From an uncultured Acholeplasmataceae bacterium (GTDB lineage Bacteria; Bacillota_I; Bacilli_A; Acholeplasmatales; Acholeplasmataceae), in NCBI GenBank assembly GCA_937983315.1, contig CALKAH010000292.1, forward strand, positions 1-5,334: 5,334 nucleotides of DNA. Direction: 5' to 3'. The position numbers and the translations under genes were made by a program. Under the pieces are notes generated by a model, which saw only the letters and a program-made list of their open reading frames with translations, was not told the origin of the DNA and did not search any database. Within the stretch, counting starts at the first letter, position 1, and the number at the start of each line of letters is the position of its first letter. Below are positions 1 to 5,334 of this stretch, piece after piece.

Positions 1-52
1 CATACGATATCGTATTCTGTGACTGGAGTTCAGACGTGTGCTCTTCCGATCT
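1..52 (+). other. Illumina indexed Read 2 (P7-side) adapter, artefact
   Basis: Bases 19-52 match the 34-base Illumina Read 2 adapter (from GTGACTGGAG to CTCTTCCGATCT) without a mismatch. Bases 1-10 match the adjoining CATACGAGAT of the P7 index primer with one mismatch at base 8. That leaves bases 11-18 (CGTATTCT) as the probable 8-base sample index. None of this is genomic. Read through in frame, it encodes the well-known contaminant peptide TGVQTCALPI, fused to the true gene that follows. Confidence 0.97.
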
Positions 53-792
53 TCATGGTGATGGCAAAGCTCTCATCGGAGCGTATGCTTGAAATCTGGG
101 AAATGATCAATAATTCAGAGATTTATGGGCGTCACCTTGATAAACTTAAATTTGATCGGGTGGGTCTATTTAGCTTAAAAGATATGTATCAAAAGTTGAC
201 AAAACAAGTATCACTTTCAGAAATCAGGGAAAGTAAGATACAAGGTTATGTCACAGCTGCACGCATTAAGAAACGCCACATGATCGATCAAGTTTTGCTT
301 CACCGTATGGAAAAAGAAGTCTTCCATTTAAACGAGCAAGAAGATCCCTATAAGGCCGTTCTTGCTTCAGCATCGATTCCTGTTTTGTTTGGGTCAACCG
401 AAGTTGGTGAAGAGTATTATGTCGATGGTGGTGCTGTTGATAACTGCCCCATCCAACCACTTATTGAACAGGGCTGTGATGTCATTATCGCCGTTCCAAT
501 CGATGGTCATTTTCACCCTAAGAAATATGATCAAGATGACATATTACTCATCAACATGGAAGCTAAAAAGTTATTTTCGTTGACCATGCTTGACATTTTG
601 GATTTTAAACCCGAAGATGTCAAACATAAATCAATGTATGGATACTTGATGGCAAAAGCCATGATACAAAAACTCAAAGATCAAGGTCTTTATGATGGTA
701 TCCAGTTGACAAAACCAGAAGGACATACGTACATGATTCTTCCTAAAGAGGAAGAACTCAACGTTAAAGAGGAGGTTTCCTTATGGATTTAG
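53..792 (+). CDS. Patatin-like phospholipase, 5'-truncated by adapter
   Basis: This is the C-terminal part of a patatin-family serine acyl hydrolase, which cleaves acyl esters of phospholipids or related lipids with a Ser-Asp dyad. What is visible is the family block ASASIPVLFG (364-393), then YYVDGGAVDNCPI (415-453), which carries the catalytic Asp in DGG (424-432), followed by a hydrophobic strand ending in IIAVPIDGH. The oxyanion glycine loop and the GxSxG nucleophile motif lie upstream and are missing, because the contig enters adapter at base 52. ATGs at 55 and 61 are therefore most likely internal codons, and the GTG at 19 is adapter. The remaining 240 or so codons have no frameshift and end at TAG 790-792. 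The 3' end overlaps the next gene by 10 bases and contains that gene's ribosome binding site, so the two are probably co-translated. The natural substrate cannot be told from this fragment. Confidence 0.88.
768..775 (+). promoter_or_regulatory. Strong ribosome binding site inside the patatin gene
   Basis: AGAGGAGG lies 7 bases before the ATG at 783 and is a near-perfect anti-16S match. It sits within the last codons of the patatin gene, so it fixes the PAP2 start and supports translational coupling across the 10-base gene overlap. Confidence 0.85.
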
Positions 793-1646
793 AGATTGTT
801 CGACTCATTCAACACTTAAGAAACCCAGTATTTGACTTTCTCTTTTATGCAATCACACAGCTGGGTGATCAACTCGCATTTATTGGAATTGCACTGATGA
901 TCTACTGGACGATCGATAAGAAGCTTGCACATAAGTTTGTGTTTGCGTTTATGATCAGTGCACTCGTCAATACGTCTCTTAAACAACTCTTTAAACGCGT
1001 TCGTCCATTCTATTATCAAGGTGTAAGTTCTGAAGAAGCGTGGCGTACAACAGGATACTCATTTCCTAGTGGTCATGCTCAAGCGGCTGGTGTCATCGGT
1101 TTTACTGCATTGCACGAAGCGAAAAATAGACACATGAGATGGTTAAGTGTTGTCGGTTGGTTCTTTATGATCATGGTTCCACTCTCAAGAATCTATTTAG
1201 GTCAACACTTTTTAAGTGATGTTATTGTCGGTGTCCTTTTAGCGTATTTACTGGCCTATTTGTCCTTTAAATTGGTTGATCTCATGAAAGATGATGAGCA
1301 TATCTACACACTCATGCTTGCACCTCTGTTTATCCTGGCGTTATTCTTTACAAAGAACCACGATGTCTATATTGCCGCTGGAGGTTTTGTTGGGTTTGCT
1401 TTAGGCTATTATGTTGAGAAGAAATACATTGGTTTTGATGTCAAAGCCGTGTGGTGGATTCAAATCATCAAGGTCATCATCGGTTTAAGTATTGTTTTTG
1501 TGATCAAAGAAGGATTAAAACTCATCTTCCCAGACATGTTGATCTTCGATTTCATACGTTATATGTTGATTGGAGGTTGGGCTGCAATCGGTGCACCCTT
1601 ACTGTTTAAATATGGACAACGTTATCTTCAAAAAAACGTTTCATGA
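783..1646 (+). CDS. PAP2-family membrane phosphatase (copy 1)
   Basis: A 287-residue integral membrane protein of the PAP2 (type 2 phosphatidic acid phosphatase) superfamily. The family dephosphorylates lipid phosphates such as phosphatidate, phosphatidylglycerol phosphate or undecaprenyl pyrophosphate. All three signature motifs are intact: K67-x6-R74-P75, PSGH at 95-98 with catalytic H98, and S135-R136-x5-H142-x3-D146 with nucleophile H142. The core ends near residue 168. About 120 further residues follow, with roughly four more hydrophobic segments and the stretches VEKKYI (211-216), KEGLK (242-246) and DFIRY (256-260), which recur in the second PAP2 copy at 2125. The start is set by a strong Shine-Dalgarno at 768-775. 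The gene overlaps the patatin gene by 10 bases and the acetyltransferase gene by 35. The stop is TGA, so the standard bacterial code applies. Family assignment is secure; the exact lipid substrate is not deducible. Confidence 0.93.
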   Translation: MDLEIVRLIQHLRNPVFDFLFYAITQLGDQLAFIGIALMIYWTIDKKLAHKFVFAFMISALVNTSLKQLFKRVRPFYYQGVSSEEAWRTTGYSFPSGHAQAAGVIGFTALHEAKNRHMRWLSVVGWFFMIMVPLSRIYLGQHFLSDVIVGVLLAYLLAYLSFKLVDLMKDDEHIYTLMLAPLFILALFFTKNHDVYIAAGGFVGFALGYYVEKKYIGFDVKAVWWIQIIKVIIGLSIVFVIKEGLKLIFPDMLIFDFIRYMLIGGWAAIGAPLLFKYGQRYLQKNVS

Positions 1647-2049
1647 ATTAACAAGTGCTGAACTCTATCAAATCTTGGATCTTCGGTCCAAGGTTTTTGT
1701 CTTAGAACAGAAGTGCCTTTATCCAGATATCGATCATAAGGATCAAGCTAGCATGCATTATTGGATCGTAGATCATGGTGTTATCGTTGCTTATTTAAGA
1801 CTCATTCCACCGGGTATTCGTTTCAATGAACATGCAATCTCTCGTGTTGTTACCGATCCCGATTATCGCCAAAAAGGTTTAGCTACACAGTTGATTAAAC
1901 AAGCCATGAAAGATTGTGATGGGTTTCCTATTCGCATATCCGGACAGGCTTATCTCAAGTCGTATTATGAAGGTTTTGGTTTTCGCGTTGTATCGGATGT
2001 TTATCTCGAAGATGATATCCCCCATTATGAAATGCTTTATACGAAATGA
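1612..2049 (+). CDS. ElaA-family GNAT N-acetyltransferase
   Basis: A 145-residue cytoplasmic protein of the GNAT acetyltransferase fold, closest in pattern to the ElaA family. The ElaA-like N-terminus runs ELTSAELYQILDLRSKVFV, followed by LEQKCLYPDID. The acetyl-CoA pyrophosphate-binding loop is RQKGLA (86-91, the R/Q-x-x-G-x-G/A motif) after SRVVTDPDY. The C-terminus has AYLKSYYEGFGF (113-124) and EDDIPHYEM (133-141), both typical of ElaA. I chose ATG 1612 because the family N-terminus begins there. The reading frame stays open upstream to a TTG at 1570, but those 14 codons look unlike the family and have no well-placed ribosome site. No Shine-Dalgarno precedes 1612 either, so translation probably depends on ribosomes finishing the PAP2 gene, which it overlaps by 35 bases. 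Full length for the family. The acetyl acceptor is unknown. Confidence 0.9.
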   Translation: MDNVIFKKTFHELTSAELYQILDLRSKVFVLEQKCLYPDIDHKDQASMHYWIVDHGVIVAYLRLIPPGIRFNEHAISRVVTDPDYRQKGLATQLIKQAMKDCDGFPIRISGQAYLKSYYEGFGFRVVSDVYLEDDIPHYEMLYTK

Positions 2050-2063
2050 ATAATAAGTTTAAT

Positions 2064-2080
2064 ATTTTGAACTTCAAAAT
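2064..2080. repeat. Perfect 8+8 inverted repeat, candidate operator
   Basis: ATTTTGAA (2064-2071) and TTCAAAAT (2073-2080) are exact reverse complements around a single C. The dyad fully covers the -35 hexamer of the promoter in front of the second PAP2 gene, the classic place for a repressor to bind. Its TTTGA-N3-TCAAA core resembles, from memory, the binding site of FabT, a MarR-family regulator of fatty-acid synthesis in lactic acid bacteria and streptococci. The dyad is seen directly; the operator role and the FabT likeness are inference. A one-base centre and the lack of a T-run argue against an RNA terminator. Confidence 0.5.
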
Positions 2081-2094
2081 GAATATGTTAAAAT
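2067..2094 (+). promoter_or_regulatory. Sigma-70/SigA promoter for second PAP2 gene
   Basis: The -35 is TTGAAC at 2067-2072 and the -10 is TAAAAT at 2089-2094, with a 16-base spacer and an upstream TG (2086-2087) that makes an extended -10. Transcription should start near 2100, leaving a short leader with AAGGAG at 2112-2117, 7 bases before the ATG at 2125. The -35 lies within the inverted repeat at 2064-2080. The promoter shows that the second PAP2 gene can be expressed apart from the upstream operon. No terminator separates them, so read-through from the upstream genes is also possible. Confidence 0.65.
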
Positions 2095-2124
2095 AGTGCG
2101 TGAAAACATATAAGGAGAGATAAT

Positions 2125-3006
2125 ATGGATCGCGCGATTAGTCTTTGGTTTGAAAGTATACGACATGGTTTTCTCGATTACTTCTTTTTATTTATAACTG
2201 AATTTGGTGATGAACTTGTCTTTTTGATTCTTTCTTCGATTTTGTATTGGCTCGTGAATAAGGAGATTGGCTATCGTTTTATGATGATTTTCTTAGGAAC
2301 GATTGCTGTTAATGATGCGATTAAGTTTTTGGTTGCACGTCCACGCCCCTTCCAAGCAGGTGTTGTGAGTGTAGTGGGTGAAGGATCATATGGCTATTCG
2401 ATGCCTTCAGGACATGCACAAGGTTCAATGACCATGGCATTAACACTTCATGACGATTTTGGAAAGACGAATCAATGGGTGACACCAGTCGTCTTCACCA
2501 TGGCGATTTTAGTTTCAATCTCACGGATCTACTTAGGCCAACATTATTTTTCAGATGTGATTGTGGGGATATTGGTTGCTTTTGCAGTCTTTTATGCAAT
2601 TAAGCTTATTGCACCGAAAATCAAGTTAACAACACAGAAGTTTATCTATATCATTTCACCTGTTTTAATCGGCCTACTTTTCTTAATCGATGAAAAAAAT
2701 TATTTTGTCGCTGTAGCCGCAATGCTTGCTTTAACAATCGGTTATGATCTTGAAAAGAAATACATCAACTACACAGCAAAGGGAACCGTCTGGGTTCAAG
2801 TTGCTAAATATGCGATTGGTTTAATTGTTGCACTGCTTCTCAAAGAAGGCCTTAAAATGGTATTGCCCTATACAACAGATATTGATGCGGATATGACACA
2901 GCTTGATTTATTCTTGGATTTTGTCAGATATTTCATTTTATGCTTATGGTTATCACTGGGATCATTCTTTGTCTTTTCCAAACTTTTCAAGCAAAAACAA
3001 GCATAA
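2125..3006 (+). CDS. PAP2-family membrane phosphatase (copy 2)
   Basis: A 293-residue multi-spanning membrane protein of the PAP2 superfamily and a paralogue of the gene at 783. The three catalytic motifs are intact: K67-x6-R74-P75, PSGH at 94-97 with H97, and S133-R134-x5-H140-x3-D144. Motif 1 falls at exactly the same residue numbers as in copy 1. The C-terminal extension shares LEKKYI (209-214), KEGLK (240-244) and DFVRY (265-269) with copy 1, and the VW..Q..K..IGL pattern as well. Copy 2 carries a short extra acidic stretch around 251-261 before the last membrane segment. The N-terminus lacks a cleavable signal peptide; the first hydrophobic stretch is probably a membrane anchor. The start has AAGGAG seven bases upstream. 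It has its own extended -10 promoter. Likely substrates are lipid phosphates or undecaprenyl pyrophosphate, but the sequence does not choose between them. Confidence 0.93.
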   Translation: MDRAISLWFESIRHGFLDYFFLFITEFGDELVFLILSSILYWLVNKEIGYRFMMIFLGTIAVNDAIKFLVARPRPFQAGVVSVVGEGSYGYSMPSGHAQGSMTMALTLHDDFGKTNQWVTPVVFTMAILVSISRIYLGQHYFSDVIVGILVAFAVFYAIKLIAPKIKLTTQKFIYIISPVLIGLLFLIDEKNYFVAVAAMLALTIGYDLEKKYINYTAKGTVWVQVAKYAIGLIVALLLKEGLKMVLPYTTDIDADMTQLDLFLDFVRYFILCLWLSLGSFFVFSKLFKQKQA

Positions 3007-3033
3007 AAGAAGGTTAACCTCTCTTGGTTTGAC

Positions 3034-3062
3034 TTTACATTTAAGCATGACTATGTTACAAT
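3034..3062 (+). promoter_or_regulatory. Sigma-70/SigA promoter of the alaS T-box unit
   Basis: The -35 is TTTACA at 3034-3039 and the -10 is TACAAT at 3057-3062, with a 17-base spacer and an extended-10 TG at 3054-3055. A start at about G3069, seven bases past the -10, coincides with the beginning of the T-box Stem I, as expected. A second possible -35, TTGACT at 3029-3034, would need a 22-base spacer and is less likely. Confidence 0.75.
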
Positions 3063-3213
3063 GAATACGCGATGAACAAAAGAAGTAACAAGATGATCGT
3101 TTCATAGAGACTTCGTGGGTGGTGAAAACGAAGAACGAAACTTGTGAAGGCTGTTTGGGAGCAAAAGGTCAGTCGGCCGTAACGACAAATCGAGTGCTAG
3201 GATGTTCCTAGAA

Positions 3214-3247
3214 CTAAGGTGGTACCGCGTAGATTATACGTCCTTAG
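3214..3247 (+). promoter_or_regulatory. T-box antiterminator element
   Basis: The antiterminator folds from CTAAGG 3214-3219 pairing with CCTTAG 3242-3247. A one-sided bulge, TGGTACC (3220-3226), captures the tRNA 3' end. The upper helix is GCGTA 3227-3231/TACGT 3237-3241 with loop GATTA. Its 3' strand is the same CCTTAG that forms the left arm of the terminator, so the two structures exclude each other. Confidence 0.9.
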
Positions 3248-3268
3248 AATAAGCTAAGGGCGTTTTTT
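3239..3268 (+). terminator. Intrinsic terminator of the alaS T-box
   Basis: A nine-pair stem, CGTCCTTAG 3239-3247 with CTAAGGGCG 3254-3262 (one T-G wobble), has loop AATAAG and is followed directly by six T residues (3263-3268). It lies 22 bases before the alaS start and ends transcription when charged tRNA-Ala is plentiful. It is regulatory, not the terminator of the upstream PAP2 gene. Confidence 0.93.
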
Positions 3269-3290
3269 ATTGATTGGAGGATAAAACATC

Positions 3291-5283
3291 ATGAAATGGA
3301 TGAGCGCAGCAGAGATCAGAAAAGTTTGGTTAACCTTTTTTGAATCCAAAAAACACAAAATTGAACCATCAGCATCACTTGTACCTCAAAATGATCCAAC
3401 ACTCTTATGGATCAATGCAGGTGTTGCCCCATTAAAGAAGTATTTTGATGGAAGTGAAAAGCCACAAAATCCACGGATTACCAATGTTCAAAAGTGCATA
3501 CGCACCAATGACATTGATAATGTTGGACGTACCGCACGCCATCATACGTTCTTTGAAATGCTTGGTAATTTCTCAATCGGGGATTATTTTAAGCATGAAG
3601 CGATCGCATGGGGGTTAGAGATTTTAACCGATCCTAAGTGGTTTGGTTTTCCCAAAGACAAGCTTTACATGACCTATTATCCCGATGATGAAGACGCTAA
3701 AAACCGTTGGATTGAACTTGGAGTCGATCCTTCTCACCTCATTCCACGTGCCGATAATTTCTGGGAAATTGGTGCGGGCCCCTGTGGTCCTGATACCGAG
3801 ATCTATTTTGATCGTGGTGAAACCTATGACAAACGTGGTGTTGAACTCATCTGGGAAGATCTTGAAAACGAACGCTATATTGAAATATGGAATATCGTCT
3901 TTTCACAATTCAATTCTAAACCTGGATTATCCCGTGAAAATTACCCAGAACTCCCTTCAAAAAATATCGATACGGGTGCGGGTCTTGAACGGTTTGCGTG
4001 TGTCATTCAAGGGACAAAAACCAATTTTGAAACCGACCTCTTTTTCCCAACCATTAAACATACAGTTCAGCTCACAGGTATTCCTTATGAAGGACAAATG
4101 GCTTATAAAGTGATTGCTGATCACATCAAAGCATTGACATTCGCGATTTCTGATGGTGCTATTTTATCCAATGAAGGCCGCGGTTATGTCTTAAGACGTC
4201 TTCTTCGTCGTGCTGTCAAATATGGCCGTCAATTAGGCTTAACAGAGCCGTTTTTATACCTACTTGTCGATGATGTTGTTGAGACAATGGGTGTTCATTA
4301 TACGAATCTCTATGAAACGAAAGATATTGTCAAAAAATTAATTGAAAAAGAGGAAAAGAAATTCTTAGAAACAATCAATGAAGGTGAAAAACATCTTCTT
4401 GAAGCAATCGAAAAAGATAAAAAGATAGTCAGTGGAGAAACGGCATTTAAACTCTATGACACGTATGGATTTCCCATTGAATTAACGATCGAATATGCAG
4501 AAGAACAAGGTGTGACGGTTGATCTTGATGCATTTAAAAAGGAACTTGAAAAACAGAAGGAACGTTCACGTAGTGCACGGACTCAAGTAGGTTCCATGAA
4601 AGCTCAAGAAGAAGCCTATCTAAACTTTACCGAACCTTCGACGTTTGTGGGTTATGATACACTTCAACTTGAAGCGAAAGTCATCAAAGTATTTCCTGAT
4701 GGCATCGTTTTAGATCAAACACCTTTTTATGCAACATCCGGTGGACAAGTTTCCGATAAGGGATGGATTAACGGACTCGAAGTCGTTGATGTCACCAAAC
4801 TTCCTCATGGTCAATTCTTACACAAGGTTGAAGGTGAGTATCAAGAAGGCGATGAGGTATTAGCCGTTGTTGATCAGACGAGAAGACTTCAAACGATGCG
4901 TAATCATAGCGCAGCCCACCTCTTCCATCAAGCCATAAAAGATATTTTTGGTAAACATGCAAACCAGCAAGGTTCTCAAGTCGCTCCGTGGAGCTGGCGT
5001 TTTGACTTTAACCATTTTGAAACAGAAACCGATCAACGCATTCTTGAAGTCGAAAAATTGGTGAAGCATTATATCAAAGAGATGCCACTCGATGTGATCA
5101 TTCGTGTGTTACCCATTGATGAAGCACGTAAACTTGGTGCGATGATGTTATTCGGTGAAAAGTATGGTGATATGGTTCGGGTCGTCGATATGGGATGGAG
5201 TAAAGAGTTCTGTGGTGGGACACATGTCAAAAACACTCAAGAAATCTTAGATTTTGCCATAGCATCCTATGAATCAATTGGAT
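3291..5283 (+). CDS. alaS: Alanine--tRNA ligase, 3'-truncated by adapter
   Basis: AlaRS charges tRNA-Ala with alanine and hydrolyses mischarged Ser/Gly-tRNA-Ala in the cytoplasm. The class II catalytic core is clear: PSASLVPQNDPTLLWINAG near 26-44, R71 in IRTND, motif 2 RHHTFFEMLGNF (83-94), GPCGPDTEI (163-171), EIWNIVFSQF (198-207) and motif 3 GAGLERF (229-235). The editing domain shows FYATSGGQ (479-486), the zinc ligands HSAAH (H539, H543) and CGGTH (C641, H645). The start has GGAGG at 3276-3280, ten bases upstream, and follows the T-box. Only 664 codons are present; bacterial AlaRS is usually near 870-880 residues. The end of the editing domain and the whole C-Ala/DHHA1 oligomerization domain are thus lost. 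The apparent TAG stop at 5283-5285 is formed by one genomic T plus the AG of the adapter, so this is an incomplete gene and not a shortened enzyme. Confidence 0.98.
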
Positions 5284-5334
5284 AGATCGGAAGAGCGTCG
5301 TGTAGGGAAAGAGTGTAGATCACGGTGGTCGGCG
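5284..5334 (-). other. Illumina Read 1/P5 adapter (reverse complement), artefact
   Basis: Begins with AGATCGGAAGAGCGTCGTG and continues through the Read 1 primer site into the P5 end. It matches the single-index TruSeq universal adapter in reverse complement over 51 bases, apart from mismatches at 5322 and 5332. It is not genomic, and it supplies the last two bases of the false alaS stop codon. The strand given is that of the adapter as normally written. Confidence 0.97.

Larger units (their letters stand above)
3069..3268 (+). promoter_or_regulatory. T-box riboswitch, tRNA-Ala specific, alaS leader
   Basis: A complete transcriptional T-box leader that senses uncharged tRNA-Ala and permits alaS transcription when alanine charging falls. 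Stem I has a GA-rich, kink-turn-like base (about 3069-3076 with 3158-3162) and helix CAAA 3077-3080/TTTG 3154-3157. Next come the specifier loop with AGTA (3084-3087) opposite GAAGGCTG (3146-3153), and helix ACAAG 3088-3092/CTTGT 3141-3145. A distal hairpin, CTTCGT 3111-3116/ACGAAG 3128-3133, carries a GGTGG-containing loop. The specifier is GCT at 3150-3152, an alanine codon. A Stem II-like region follows (GTCG 3172-3175/CGAC 3183-3186), then Stem III, CTAGGA 3197-3202/TCCTAG 3206-3211. The T-box motif AAGGTGGTACCGCG is at 3216-3229. Its TGGT (3220-3223) complements the ACCA end expected for tRNA-Ala, matching discriminator A. Pairings were made by eye. Confidence 0.96.

Noticed and set aside
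53..792. Patatin variant lacking the serine nucleophile
   Set aside because: The missing N-terminal half is explained by the adapter junction at 52/53, so the absence is technical.
816..1019. Minus-strand open frame inside the first PAP2 gene
   Set aside because: It is fully antisense to a gene with intact catalytic motifs and has no recognisable domain or ribosome site. It is a shadow frame.
2064..2080. Inverted repeat as a transcription terminator for the upstream operon
   Set aside because: The centre is one base, the stem is nearly all A-T, and no T-run follows. Its place over a -35 box fits an operator better.
3007..3025. Possible terminator hairpin just after the second PAP2 gene (AAGAAGG, loop TTAA, CCTCTCTT)
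   Set aside because: The seven-pair stem needs a bulged C, is weak, and is followed by GGTTTGAC rather than a T-run. It is not convincing as an intrinsic terminator.
3070..3240. tRNA or small RNA gene in the 284-base gap before alaS
   Set aside because: The structured sequence is fully explained by the T-box Stem I, Stem II/III and antiterminator; there is no cloverleaf.
3685..4113. Second plus-strand open frame of 142 codons within alaS
   Set aside because: It overlaps conserved AlaRS catalytic motifs in another frame and its product resembles nothing; it arises from alaS codon usage.
4860..5069. Minus-strand open frame of 69 codons opposite the alaS editing domain
   Set aside because: It is antisense to the conserved HSAAH region and has no independent support.

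Overview
The window is an assembled contig of AT-rich bacterial DNA with sequencing-adapter sequence on both ends. Bases 1-52 match the indexed Illumina Read 2 adapter and bases 5284-5334 match the reverse complement of the Illumina Read 1/P5 adapter. Only about 53-5283 is genomic. Both outer genes are therefore cut by the library construct, and the apparent start of the first gene and stop of the last gene are artefacts.

The organism looks like a low-GC Bacillota. The evidence is strong AGGAGG-type ribosome binding sites, extended -10 promoters, and a complete T-box riboswitch in front of alaS. TGA serves as a stop for two genes, so this is not a mycoplasma using code 4. The protein style suggests Erysipelotrichia or a relative, but that placement is an impression only.

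Region by region: (1) 53-2049 holds three overlapping genes on the + strand: a 5'-truncated patatin-like phospholipase, a PAP2-family membrane phosphatase and an ElaA-family GNAT acetyltransferase. Their overlaps imply one translationally coupled transcript whose promoter lies off the contig. (2) 2050-2124 is a short gap with an extended -10 promoter whose -35 box lies inside a perfect 8+8 inverted repeat, a likely operator. (3) 2125-3006 is a second PAP2 phosphatase, a clear paralogue of the first with the same catalytic spacing and the same extra C-terminal membrane region. (4) 3007-3290 holds the alaS promoter, a T-box leader with a GCU (Ala) specifier, and its antiterminator and terminator. 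(5) 3291-5283 is alaS, cut off shortly after the CGGTH zinc motif of the editing domain.

The patatin-like acyl hydrolase and the two PAP2 phosphatases all point to membrane lipid or isoprenoid-phosphate turnover. The acetyltransferase has no obvious tie to this. alaS is an independently regulated housekeeping unit. No mobile element, CRISPR array, tRNA or rRNA is visible, and I see no convincing undescribed system. The most testable novelties are the operator-like dyad and the duplicated PAP2 architecture.
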